A stretch of 64,000 bases of DNA from Bacteroidota bacterium (GCA_963169325.1 CAUJEY010000246.1:1-64000); one strand, 5' to 3'; positions 45,002 through 55,183 are shown, counted from the stretch's first letter. Notes: a model not told the origin generated them from the sequence alone. Numbers and translations are program-made.

Positions 45002-45559
45002 ATGAAACACCTATTATATTTCACCATATTCATAACCATGATCATAGGCTATGCCTGCACACAAACCGCCACTCCGGAAGCCGCCGGTAGTGCTGCTGCG
45101 CCGGCCGGCGCTGGCCAGTCTGCCGTTCAGGACGACGTTTCGCAACCCAACGTCGTGCAAATTGCCATCGGTTCCAAAGACCATACTACCCTGGTTGCGG
45201 CCGTAAAAGCCGCCAGTTTGGTGGATGCGCTATCGAACGCCGGCCCTTTCACGGTATTTGCCCCTACCGACGAGGCTTTTGGCAAATTGCCTAAAGAAAC
45301 GCTGGACAACCTGATGAAACCCGAAAACAAGGCTGCTTTAAGCAACATTCTGGAGTACCACACCTTTGTCGGCGTGGTAAAAACGGAACAAATGCGCGAC
45401 GGGCAAAAACTCAATCAGGTTAATCTGAAAAACATTACCCTGAGTGTAAAAGACGGTAAAGTGATGGTGAACGGCACGGCCAATATCCTCGCTTCCGTAC
45501 CGGCCTCCAACGGGATCGTTCATGTGATCGACGCTGTTTTATTACCACCGGAAAAATAA
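45002..45559 (+). CDS. Fasciclin domain lipoprotein
   Basis: FTVFAPTDEAFGKLPKETLDNLMKPENKAALSNILEYHTFVG; VHVIDAVLLP. Confidence 0.94.
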   Translation: MKHLLYFTIFITMIIGYACTQTATPEAAGSAAAPAGAGQSAVQDDVSQPNVVQIAIGSKDHTTLVAAVKAASLVDALSNAGPFTVFAPTDEAFGKLPKETLDNLMKPENKAALSNILEYHTFVGVVKTEQMRDGQKLNQVNLKNITLSVKDGKVMVNGTANILASVPASNGIVHVIDAVLLPPEK

Positions 45560-45606
45560 TGTGGTCAATGTGTTTTAAATGTGGTCAATGAATTCTTATG
45601 GTGTAA

Positions 45607-45714
45607 ATTGACCACATTGACCACATTGACCACATTGACCACATTGACCACATTGACCACATTGACCACATTGACCACATTGACCACATTGACCACATTG
45701 ACCACATTGACCAC
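45607..45714. repeat. 12 perfect tandem copies of ATTGACCAC (9 bp)
   Basis: Direct reading; preceded by two inverted GTGGTCAAT words at 45561 and 45581. Confidence 0.97.
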
Positions 45715-45731
45715 ATTCAATTTAATAAATC

Positions 45732-46930
<1,199 letters not shown>

Positions 46931-46943
46931 CAATGTCAAATTA

Positions 46944-48188
46944 ATGAAAAATCTAACCGTACTAATTTGTTTCATTCTCTGCGCCTGGGCGGCAACAGCC
47001 CGCACCTGGGTTGTTGCTCCCGGTACCGCGTTATCGAGCATAAAGGCGGCTATTAGCCAGGCCCGGCCGTTTGATACCGTGCTGGTGCGCGCCGGCGAAT
47101 ACCGGGAGGGCAGTCTTACAGTGGACAAGCCGCTGACGCTTCGGGGAGCGGGCTGGCCGGTTTTGGACGGGGAAAACAAATATCAGCCGCTTGGTATACG
47201 GTCCAACTATGTCAGTGTGAGCGGTTTTCGCGTCATCCGGTGCGGCGCCCAATCTATGGAGGATATGGCCGGCATTAAAGTGTACAATGCCCGTAACGTG
47301 TATATTTTTAACAATGATCTGGAGAACAACTACTTCGGTATTTACCTGTCGGCGAGTAAACATTGTTGGGTGAGCGGCAACCGGTTAAAGTCGATCGGCA
47401 CCGTCGAACAAACCGCGGGCAACGGCATCCACGCCTGGAAATGCGATAGTGTTTCTATTACGGATAATCAGATACGGGGGCACCGCGACGGCATTTATTT
47501 TGAGTTTGTGACCAATTCGTTTATTGCCAGAAACTATAGTGAAGCCAATATCCGCTACGGACTGCATTTTATGTTTTCCCATAGCGATACCTACGAACAC
47601 AATACGTTTATCCGCAACGGCTCCGGCGTGGCCGTCATGTACAGCCGGCATGTGACGATGCGACACAACACCTTTGCGGCCAATCTGGGGGGCGCCGCGT
47701 ATGGCATTTTATTGAAAGATATTCAGAGCAGTTATATGTCAGATAATGAATTTATAGAAAACACCGTCGCTGTTTTTATGGAAGGTTGTACCAGAAGTTT
47801 GCTGGAGCGCAACGTATTCCGGCAAAACGGCTGGGCTTTAAAAGTGCAGGCCAGTTGCGACAATAATACGTTCCGGAACAACAACTTTTTTGCAAACACC
47901 TTCGACGTGGCGACCAATAACCAACTGGTGCTCAACACATTTGATAAAAACTACTGGGATAAATACGAGGGCTACGACATCAACCGCGACCAGATCGGCG
48001 ACGTGCCTTATCATCCGGTCAGCTTGTTTGCCATGGTGTCCGACCAAATGCCTTATGCCATGTTGTTCTGGCGCAGTTTCACCGTTTTCCTGCTCGACCG
48101 GGCCGAAAAGGTCATCCCCAGCCTTTCGCCCGATCAACTCCGCGACAACACACCCCTGATGAAACCATATATCGCCCTGCTCCAATAA
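46944..48188 (+). CDS. nosD: NosD copper-maturation periplasmic protein (right-handed beta-helix)
   Basis: Signal peptide; repeated NNDLENNYFGIYLSASKHCWVSGNRL-type beta-helix coils; KYEGYDINRDQIGDVPYHPVSLF is typical of NosD. Confidence 0.93.
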   Translation: MKNLTVLICFILCAWAATARTWVVAPGTALSSIKAAISQARPFDTVLVRAGEYREGSLTVDKPLTLRGAGWPVLDGENKYQPLGIRSNYVSVSGFRVIRCGAQSMEDMAGIKVYNARNVYIFNNDLENNYFGIYLSASKHCWVSGNRLKSIGTVEQTAGNGIHAWKCDSVSITDNQIRGHRDGIYFEFVTNSFIARNYSEANIRYGLHFMFSHSDTYEHNTFIRNGSGVAVMYSRHVTMRHNTFAANLGGAAYGILLKDIQSSYMSDNEFIENTVAVFMEGCTRSLLERNVFRQNGWALKVQASCDNNTFRNNNFFANTFDVATNNQLVLNTFDKNYWDKYEGYDINRDQIGDVPYHPVSLFAMVSDQMPYAMLFWRSFTVFLLDRAEKVIPSLSPDQLRDNTPLMKPYIALLQ

Positions 48189-48208
48189 TCCGCAATCCGA
48201 AATCCACT

Positions 48209-48922
48209 ATGTTACAGATACAACAGGTCAATAAAACCTTCGGTAAGCTGGAGGTCTTGAAAAACATCGACGTTCGTTTCAGCCAGGGTCAGGCCGTGGC
48301 CATTATCGGTCCCAACGGCTCCGGCAAAACGACGCTGATCAAGAGCATCCTCGGTATGGTGGTGCCCGAAAGCGGCGTGATTTCCTTTGCCGGACAACCC
48401 ATCGGCATCGATGCCCAATACCGCCGGCACATCGGTTACATGCCCCAGATCGGGCGTTACCCGGATAATATGCAGGTCGGGCAATTGTTCGACATGATGC
48501 GCGACCTGCGCAACGGCGACGTCACCGTCATCGACGACGAACTGATCCGGGCCTACCGGCTGCCCGATATTTATCAAAAAAGTATGCGCACGTTGTCGGG
48601 CGGCACCCGGCAAAAAGTAAGTGCCGCACTGGCTTTTTTGTTTAATCCCCCGGTGATGATCCTCGATGAACCCACGGCCGGCCTGGATCCGCTCTCCGCT
48701 GAAATCCTGAAAGAAAAAATTCAACGGGAAAAAGAACGCAACAAGCTGTTCCTCATCACCTCCCACATTATGAGCGACCTGGAAGAACTGGCTACCGATG
48801 TCATTTACCTGGCAGAAGGCCGGCTGGTATTTTTCAAAACCCTCGAAGCGCTCAAAACCGAAACCGGCGAAGAACGACTGGGAAAGGCCATCGCCAGAAT
48901 CATGGAAACCCTCCAACCCTAA
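48209..48922 (+). CDS. nosF: NosF-like ABC transporter ATP-binding protein
   Basis: GPNGSGKTTLIKSILG, LSGGTRQKVSAALAFLFNPPVMILDEPTAGLDP; between nosD and nosY. Confidence 0.93.
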   Translation: MLQIQQVNKTFGKLEVLKNIDVRFSQGQAVAIIGPNGSGKTTLIKSILGMVVPESGVISFAGQPIGIDAQYRRHIGYMPQIGRYPDNMQVGQLFDMMRDLRNGDVTVIDDELIRAYRLPDIYQKSMRTLSGGTRQKVSAALAFLFNPPVMILDEPTAGLDPLSAEILKEKIQREKERNKLFLITSHIMSDLEELATDVIYLAEGRLVFFKTLEALKTETGEERLGKAIARIMETLQP

Positions 48923-49000
48923 CCCTTCTAACCAGCAACCTTCAAACCAGTAACCTTCTAACCAGTAACCTTCTAACCAGAAACCCTCAAACCTCCAAAC
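48915..49000. repeat. Tandem TTCTAACCAGTAACC words (reverse complement of the repeat at 44529-44660)
   Basis: aaccttctaaccagtaaccttctaaccagaaacc. Confidence 0.88.
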
Positions 49001-49022
49001 CCATTTTTAAAATACACAAACT

Positions 49023-49754
49023 ATGAATATCCATCCAGACATGACTGTCGGCGAAGTAGTCGCCCACCATTATCGCACCGCCGAAGTATTCAAACGGCAC
49101 GGTATCGACTTTTGCTGTGGCGGAAAAAGAACGCTGGGCAAAGCTTGCACCGACAAAAACATCGGCTGGGATACCCTGGCAACCGAACTGGACCAGGTAC
49201 TGCAGGCGCCTGATATGCCTTCTCAAAATACGGATAACTGGGAACCCGATTTCCTGGCTGAATTTATCGTACAAACACACCACCGCTACCTGCGCGAAAA
49301 CCTGCCGCTGTTGCGCGAGTTCACTGTTAAAATCGCCAAAGTGCATGGAGAGCGGCACCCGGAGTTAAAAGTGGTGGAAAAACAGGTGGAATTGTTAGCG
49401 GGAGATATGTTGGAACACATGGCGAAAGAAGAACAAATTCTTTTCCCCTATATCAAATCCTTGTGCGCGGCACAGCGGCTGCATCAGCAATCCCCCGTCA
49501 CGCCCTTCGGATCGGTTCAAAACCCGATCCGGATGATGGAACAGGAGCACGACTATGCCGGCTCCCTGCTGGAGAACGTGCGCGACTTGACCGCAGATTT
49601 TACGCCACCCGCGGATGCCTGCACCACTTACCGCGTGGCATTCGCCAAACTCCGGGAACTGGACGACGATCTGCGCCGGCACGTACACCTGGAAAATAAT
49701 GTGTTGTTTCCCAAGGCTGTTTTACTGGAAAAATTGCTGCTCAATCAGAATTAA
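49023..49754 (+). CDS. ric: Iron-sulfur cluster repair di-iron protein (Ric/ScdA/YtfE)
   Basis: N-terminal DUF542 VGEVVAHHYRTAEVFKRHGIDFCCGGKRTLGKAC; hemerythrin-like HHRYLREN..., EHMAKEEQILFPYI, EQEHDYAG, HVHLENNVLFP. Confidence 0.95.
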   Translation: MNIHPDMTVGEVVAHHYRTAEVFKRHGIDFCCGGKRTLGKACTDKNIGWDTLATELDQVLQAPDMPSQNTDNWEPDFLAEFIVQTHHRYLRENLPLLREFTVKIAKVHGERHPELKVVEKQVELLAGDMLEHMAKEEQILFPYIKSLCAAQRLHQQSPVTPFGSVQNPIRMMEQEHDYAGSLLENVRDLTADFTPPADACTTYRVAFAKLRELDDDLRRHVHLENNVLFPKAVLLEKLLLNQN

Positions 49755-49755
49755 A

Positions 49756-49812
49756 TGTGGGGCGAATTTTTAATTCGCCTTTTCTGCTGGCGAATTAAAA
49801 ATTCGCCCCACA
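49756..49812. repeat. Perfect 24-bp inverted repeat with 9-nt loop
   Basis: TGTGGGGCGAATTTTTAATTCGCC-ttttctgct-GGCGAATTAAAAATTCGCCCCACA. Confidence 0.97.
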
Positions 49813-49913
49813 GCACAACACAATTCAACACAAAAATGATGAAAGGATTAACTGCCATAGAATTCCCGCAATCCGTATCCTTGCCGGGAGAAAATATCCG
49901 CGCCCATAAAAAG

Positions 49914-50681
49914 ATGCTGAAAATTGCCAAATATGTCGTTTACGATATCCTGCGCAACCGCTTTGTGCTGGCTTACCTGGTATTCCTGCTGGTGGTATCC
50001 ATGAGTTTTTTCAACATGGAAAGCGACCCCGCCAAGGGTATGATGAGCCTGCTGAACATCATTCTGATTGTGTTGCCACTGGTCAGTACTGTGTTTGCCA
50101 CGATACACTTGTACAACTCGTATGAATTTATGGAGCTCCTGCTGGCTCAACCCTTGAAACGTTCGGATATATTTCTGGGCGAGTATTTGGGTATGGCCAC
50201 GTCCCTGTGCATTGCCTTCGGCATTGGAGTGGGCGTTCCCGTATTGTTGTACGACGGCTCGATGCGCGGATTCACGCTCGTCGTGTGCGGGTTGTTGCTC
50301 ACGCTGGCCTTCGTATCCCTGGCCTTTCTGGCAGCCGTATTGTCGCGCGATAAGGCGCGAGGCATTGGTCTGGCGCTGCTGTTGTGGTTTTTTTGCACGA
50401 TACTGTACGACGGGATCGTACTGATGAGCATGTTTGCGTTCAGCGATTACCCGCTGGAAAAGGTCATCATGGGGCTGGCATTCCTGAACCCTGTCGACCT
50501 GGCCCGCATCGCCATGTTGCTGCAACTCGATGCCGCGGCGCTGATGGGTTATACGGGCGCTTTATTTCAGCACTTTTTCGGCTCTGCCACGGGCACGGGT
50601 TTATCTTTTCTGGCTATGCTGGTGTGGATTGCCGGGCCTTTGTGGCTGGCAGTGCGGATATTTCGGAAAAAGGATATTTGA
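49914..50681 (+). CDS. nosY: NosY-like ABC permease
   Basis: Start reset to MLKIAKYVVYDILRNRFVLAYLVFLLVVS; multi-TM; FLNPVDLARIAMLLQLDAAALMGYTGALF is NosY-like. Confidence 0.9.
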   Translation: MLKIAKYVVYDILRNRFVLAYLVFLLVVSMSFFNMESDPAKGMMSLLNIILIVLPLVSTVFATIHLYNSYEFMELLLAQPLKRSDIFLGEYLGMATSLCIAFGIGVGVPVLLYDGSMRGFTLVVCGLLLTLAFVSLAFLAAVLSRDKARGIGLALLLWFFCTILYDGIVLMSMFAFSDYPLEKVIMGLAFLNPVDLARIAMLLQLDAAALMGYTGALFQHFFGSATGTGLSFLAMLVWIAGPLWLAVRIFRKKDI

Positions 50682-50690
50682 AACTCTGAA

Positions 50691-51557
50691 TCAGTCCGTT
50701 TTTTCAACCGAGGATGAACACAATTGCTCCGCTTCTTTCAGGGCGAATTTCATCCGCATGGGTGTCAGCCGAAGGTCTTCCAGTGCGCGGGAGTCGGCTA
50801 ACAGGTCTTTGGTCAGTACGATTTTATTTTCCAGCAGTTGTTCTTTTTCCCGCCGGGTCAGCGTGGTCAGGCAGGTCAGCGGGTGCAGACCGGTGCGGTC
50901 CACCCAATCGCGGAGGCTGTAGTCGAAAGGGGTGTCCCAACTGATCAGGTGCATGCCGGCGCAGCGGCCGTATTGCAGGGCGTCGTCGGTAAACCGGGTA
51001 TTGGTAAAAATCCAGCCCTCGATGTTCCGGTCTTTCCATTCCGGGGTGCTGAAAAATCCCGCTTCCAAGTCGCGAAAACGCGAGTGGATATACAGCGGAA
51101 TTTTGACATCGCTGATCAGGCTTTGGCGATGATGATATTTACATTCGCCGATCAGCACCCGGCTGTCGTCTGTTGCCAGTACATCAATTTCATGCGCCAC
51201 ACAACGGCCATCGCGTATCAGGCCGGTTTGAACCCGGTAGCCGTCGGCTTCCAGCAACCTGGCGATGAACAATTCAAAAGGGAAACCCGATGGTCCCAGG
51301 GCCAGCAGCGCTTGTTTCAGGGAGTAGCGGGCCGCTGCGGAGTGGCCTTCTTTGCGCAACATCCGGTGTGCCAGCTGGTATATTTCCCGGGTGGTCATGC
51401 CTTCGCGCAGTTCCCGCGTTACCGCCCGGACAATCGCATCCGCGCGGTCGCGTCCGGCCCCGGCCCGGCGCAACGAACGCAACAGTTTTTGGGGATCAAA
51501 TTCGGCTTTTTCGCCGGAGGCTTTTGTGATATGCATTGTTGTGTCATTGATCGTCAT
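50691..51557 (-). CDS. ATP-cone domain fused to an Mrr-like restriction endonuclease
   Basis: N-terminal ITKASGEKAEFDPQKLLRSLRRAGAGRDRADAIVRAV (ATP-cone); HEIDVLATDDSRVLIGECKYHH (PD-(D/E)XK: D...ExK). Confidence 0.82.
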   Translation of the reverse strand: MTINDTTMHITKASGEKAEFDPQKLLRSLRRAGAGRDRADAIVRAVTRELREGMTTREIYQLAHRMLRKEGHSAAARYSLKQALLALGPSGFPFELFIARLLEADGYRVQTGLIRDGRCVAHEIDVLATDDSRVLIGECKYHHRQSLISDVKIPLYIHSRFRDLEAGFFSTPEWKDRNIEGWIFTNTRFTDDALQYGRCAGMHLISWDTPFDYSLRDWVDRTGLHPLTCLTTLTRREKEQLLENKIVLTKDLLADSRALEDLRLTPMRMKFALKEAEQLCSSSVEKTD

Positions 51558-51577
51558 TCGTCATTGATCGTCATTGG

Positions 51578-52579
51578 TTATTGATCGTTCTTGCTATTTT
51601 CTCTTTTTCCCCAGCCATAAATATCCCGCAAAACGGTGGTGTCGCCTGCCGGACTGATCAATAACAAATCATAACGGACGACCACTTTGGTGCCCACGGG
51701 GGCGTAGTAATACAACCGCCAGGCTTCTCCCTCGGTACAGCCGATACAGCCATTGGAATAAGCCCTGCCGAGTGTTTCGGGGTTGGTGGTGGGGTGGATC
51801 ATCTGGCCCATACGCACACCGTTGATCTCTGTTTCCATCCAGGGGATAAGCGGCATCTGGGTTCTGCGTCCGTCGTCCCGTTTGGTGTCTTTGTATTTTT
51901 TGCCGGTATGTGGGTCAATAAAAAGTGTCGGTTCACGGGTGATCCGGACGATTTTGCCCACGCCCGGCCGGGTACGAAGGTCTTCCGTCCGGCCGAGCAC
52001 TTGCTGATACCGTTTTTTGTTTTGCCCTACCCGCACGGTCATACACTGGACGGTATCTTCCCCGTCCACTACCCGCAGGGTGAATTCGGGTATATTAATA
52101 TCGATCCAGGTTTTGGCCATCCGGTCCAATAGTGCCGCGGCTTTCAGGGTATCGGGAATCAGCAGGGTGTCGCCCGGATGCAGTACGGGCAACAGTTTTT
52201 GATCGTATACAAACTCGCCGCGCTCCATTCGCCGGTAATAGTCGGTGTTTTCCAGGGTATCGATAATCCAGGGGTTGGCGCGCACGAGCAGGTGCTCGGT
52301 GAGGGGGTAGGGCGTCAAACTATCGTATCGGCTGACGATGCTGTCGATAAAACGGAAGTATTCTTTTACCCGGATTTCGCGGGGCACGACGTAGGTAAAC
52401 AGCGGGGGAGGAGGCGCGGGCACAGTGTCCGTTTTTAAAGAATCGGAGGCCGATGCGGCGGCGTCAGTTTGTTTGGACGGAGAGGAGTGACACGCGGCAA
52501 ACAATAAAACGGCGAGAAAAAACAACAGACGAGTAGCACCTGACTTTGATGGACTTAAAACTGGAAATGAATATTGCAT
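51578..52579 (-). CDS. L,D-transpeptidase (YkuD) lipoprotein
   Basis: Start reset to ATG 52579 with lipobox LLFAACHSS; QMIHPTTNPETLGRAYSNGCIGCTEGEAWRLY. Confidence 0.85.
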   Translation of the reverse strand: MQYSFPVLSPSKSGATRLLFFLAVLLFAACHSSPSKQTDAAASASDSLKTDTVPAPPPPLFTYVVPREIRVKEYFRFIDSIVSRYDSLTPYPLTEHLLVRANPWIIDTLENTDYYRRMERGEFVYDQKLLPVLHPGDTLLIPDTLKAAALLDRMAKTWIDINIPEFTLRVVDGEDTVQCMTVRVGQNKKRYQQVLGRTEDLRTRPGVGKIVRITREPTLFIDPHTGKKYKDTKRDDGRRTQMPLIPWMETEINGVRMGQMIHPTTNPETLGRAYSNGCIGCTEGEAWRLYYYAPVGTKVVVRYDLLLISPAGDTTVLRDIYGWGKRENSKNDQ

Positions 52580-52587
52580 CCTGTGTT

Positions 52588-52733
52588 TCAACCCCTCCCC
52601 CATCCTCCCGACTAAAGTACGGGACAGGCTCTCCCCCAAATGGGAGGGGGGCTTGATCCTACTCCAATCTTGGCGTAATGTGTGTGCAAGCCCCCCTTCC
52701 GCCGCGGCGGAGAGGGGATGGGGGAGGGGTTGA
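52588..52733. repeat. MITE-like palindromic element with 18-bp perfect terminal inverted repeats
   Basis: TCAACCCCTCCCCCATCC (52588-52605) / GGATGGGGGAGGGGTTGA (52716-52733), nested AGGGGGGCTT / AAGCCCCCCT. Confidence 0.85.
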
Positions 52734-52786
52734 TACGTAAGATTCCCTTTTCTGATAATCATTGTACTGTTATAACAAGTGATGCT

Positions 52787-52870
52787 CACCGTCCACCGTC
52801 CACCGTCCACCGTCCACCGTCTACCGTCCACCGTCCACCGTCCCCCGTCTACCGTCCCCCGTCTACCGTC
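52787..52870. repeat. Tandem repeat of 7-bp ACCGTCC-type units (~12 copies), running into the 3' end of the adjacent CDS
   Basis: accgtccaccgtccaccgtccaccgtctaccgtcc... Confidence 0.9.
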
Positions 52871-53874
52871 AACACCACCTTCCCCACCGTTTTTCCGCTT
52901 TGAAACAAACGGGTGGCTTCCGCCAGTTGTTCAAACGGGAAAACGTGCCCGACGTGCGGCGGCGCCAGTTGCAGGGCGCTTAATTCCTGCAATAATTGGT
53001 GCAGCAGATCGGCGCGTTCGTACAGATAGATCAGGTTGAATCCGAACAAGCCCTTGTTTTGATTGGGCAGATTCTGCGGATCTACTTTCGGGCGGGTCAG
53101 GTAATGGCGCAGCATGTGCAGGATATTGGGCCGGTTGCCCACGCTGGCATAGCGCGACGAGCCTACCACGATCAGGCGGCCCATAGGCGCCAGCATCCGG
53201 AAAGGAATGCTGAAATACCGCCCGCCCACGGTATCCATCACCAGGTGCAGCGGGTGTTCGCCGAGGGCATCGCGCAGTTCGGTTTCAAAATTTGATCCGC
53301 GTACCAGCACCCGGTCGCAGCCGGTGGCCCGCGCCAGTTCCACCTTGCCGGCGCTGCCTACCGTGCCCACGACGAAACAATCGAGCGCTTTGGCGATTTT
53401 CAGGGCCTGCAAACCCACGCCGCCGGCCACGCTGTGGATCAGCACCGTTTGGCCTTTTTCCAGATTGCCCAGCACCGACATGCCGTACCAGGCCGTCAGC
53501 GTCTGCACGAGGTAGGCTGCACCGGTATTAAAATCCCAATCGGCAGGCAAAGGAATCACATACCGCGCGTCGATATTCAGTCCGGTGGTATAGCCGCCGA
53601 AGCGGGTGACGCCCATCACCCGGTCGCCGGGGCGCAGGTGGGTGACGCCGGCGCCGACAGCCTCCACGACACCGGCGTACTCCAGTCCGGGCGTAAACTC
53701 CGTTTTCGGCGCGGCCTTGTACAGGCCCCAAATGGCGAATACATCGGCAAAATTGAGCCCGACGGCTTTAACGGCTACCTGTACTTCGCCCGGCGCGGGG
53801 GCGGGGAGGGCGGCTTCCCGCAGCCGCAGGTTTTTCAGGTTGCCGGAGTGGATGGTGTAGTGGCGGATTTGCAT
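52849..53874 (-). CDS. Zinc-binding dehydrogenase / quinone oxidoreductase (MDR family)
   Basis: GLNFADVFAIWGLY, TPGLEYAGVVEAVGAGV, VLIHSVAGGVGLQALKIAK. Confidence 0.94.
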   Translation of the reverse strand: MQIRHYTIHSGNLKNLRLREAALPAPAPGEVQVAVKAVGLNFADVFAIWGLYKAAPKTEFTPGLEYAGVVEAVGAGVTHLRPGDRVMGVTRFGGYTTGLNIDARYVIPLPADWDFNTGAAYLVQTLTAWYGMSVLGNLEKGQTVLIHSVAGGVGLQALKIAKALDCFVVGTVGSAGKVELARATGCDRVLVRGSNFETELRDALGEHPLHLVMDTVGGRYFSIPFRMLAPMGRLIVVGSSRYASVGNRPNILHMLRHYLTRPKVDPQNLPNQNKGLFGFNLIYLYERADLLHQLLQELSALQLAPPHVGHVFPFEQLAEATRLFQSGKTVGKVVLTVDGGR

Positions 53875-53876
53875 AA

Positions 53877-53992
53877 ATGTGGGTAATGTGTTTGGAATGT
53901 GGTCAATGTGGTCAATGTGTTTGGAATGTGGTCAATGAGATCAATGTGGTCAATGTGTTTGGAATGTGGTCAATGAGATCAATGAGATCAAT
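53877..53992. repeat. Degenerate tandem GTGGTCAAT/GAGATCAAT/GTGTTTGGAAT words
   Basis: aatgtggtcaatgtggtcaatgtgtttggaatgtggtcaatgagatcaatg...; same core word as 45607-45714. Confidence 0.88.
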
Positions 53993-54500
53993 GATCGGTG
54001 TTTGGGCGGCGTACAGCGTAGATGAGTTCATCTTCATAAACGCCGTTTTTGATCAGTGTTTTTTCAAAACGGCCTTCGAGCCGAAACCCGGCTTTTTCCA
54101 AAACCCGCTGCGAAGCCAGGTTGGAGCCGAAAGGTCGGGCAAATATCCGGTTGATGTCGAGGTTTTTAAAACCGAAGTCAATCATTTGGGCGACAGCCCG
54201 CGACATGATGCCTTTACCCCAGAAGGGTTCGGCTAACCAGTAGCCGAGTTCTACATTTTTTCGGTGGATGTCGTGCTGCGGATGCAGCCCGATGCCGCCG
54301 ATAATCTGATCGTTCACCGTAATGGCAAAAATCGTGACGGGATCAGCAGCCAATGTTTTTTCGATAAAGGCGCGTCCGTGTTCTTCCCGGTAGGGATGCG
54401 GAAACATGTCCGTCAGGTTTTTGGCGATGTTGAAATTGTTGGCGTGTTTGACCAGGTTTTCCAGATCGGAAAGGGCGAAGGGGCGGAGTTGAAATTCCAT
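53988..54500 (-). CDS. GNAT family N-acetyltransferase (RimJ/RimL-type)
   Basis: KNVELGYWLAEPFWGKGIMSRAVAQMIDFGFKNLDINRIFARPFGSNLASQRVLEKAGFRLEG. Confidence 0.95.
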   Translation of the reverse strand: MEFQLRPFALSDLENLVKHANNFNIAKNLTDMFPHPYREEHGRAFIEKTLAADPVTIFAITVNDQIIGGIGLHPQHDIHRKNVELGYWLAEPFWGKGIMSRAVAQMIDFGFKNLDINRIFARPFGSNLASQRVLEKAGFRLEGRFEKTLIKNGVYEDELIYAVRRPNTDH

Positions 54501-54566
54501 AACGTAGGTTGTCGGTTGAATGTAGTGGTGAAAAATATGTCGAGGGGTTAAGTCAAGTTCAGTATG

Positions 54567-54733
54567 TAGCCCCCAACGCTAAAATCCAATAAACCATACT
54601 CCTGTGTCGGTTTTTGATTTAAGATTGCAGATTACATGATTGTTGATTTTTGATGTCGCGGTACACGCTAAGCACATCAAAAATCACAAATCATGTAATC
54701 TTAAATCGAAAATTCAAAAATAGTTGGGGGCTA
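54567..54733. repeat. Imperfect palindromic element (~167 bp)
   Basis: Outer TAGCCCCCAAC / GTTGGGGGCTA; inner GATTTAAGATT...GATTTTTGATGT (54616-54656) / ACATCAAAAATC...AATCTTAAATC (54674-54707). Confidence 0.82.
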
Positions 54734-54928
54734 TACACAAAACTTGGGTTAAGTCACACCCCCGATTAGCTCAACCGGTTTTTCCGAAAAAAAAGTTCCA
54801 ACGCGTGTTTACGCACCGTCAAATGGGACAGAAGCTTCAGGTTTTTTGGGGGTGAGCGAATGGCCGAACCAGTCCGTTTAGTTGGTGGAGTGATTATCGG
54901 ATAATTTACCACTTTTGCAACATTATCT

Positions 54929-55083
54929 TTCACCCGTTTTGGCATTCACAACTTCAGATTCTTCGACATCGATGGCTGCGCCTGGAAATACGATGCACAG
55001 ACCAATGCATACTACCTCCATTATATTTTGCAGAAACAACCTGGCCTGAAATGGGAAAACCCCCTGGTACGCCAGGCAGGTAT
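54929..55083 (+). pseudogene. Fragment of a GH13 alpha-glucosidase/oligo-1,6-glucosidase-like gene
   Basis: Plus-strand translation FTRFGIHNFRFFDIDGCAWKYDAQTNAYYLHYILQKQPGLKWENPLVRQA resembles GH13 'GGSAWxYDExTGxYYLHxFxxKQPDLNWENPxVRQ'; no full ORF around it. Confidence 0.7.
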
Positions 55084-55183
55084 TATAAATAACCACAAAG
55101 CGCACAAAAGGAAAAACCCTTCTGCGCGCTCGTCAACAATGTGGTTCAAAAATACGGTTCAATCGATTGAAGTCAAGTCAAGA

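Noticed and set aside
45607-45714. Possible CRISPR array
   Set aside because: Nine-bp units are contiguous with no spacers, and no cas genes were seen in the window.
54923-55105. 60-aa minus-strand ORF
   Set aside because: Antisense to the plus-strand GH13-like fragment.
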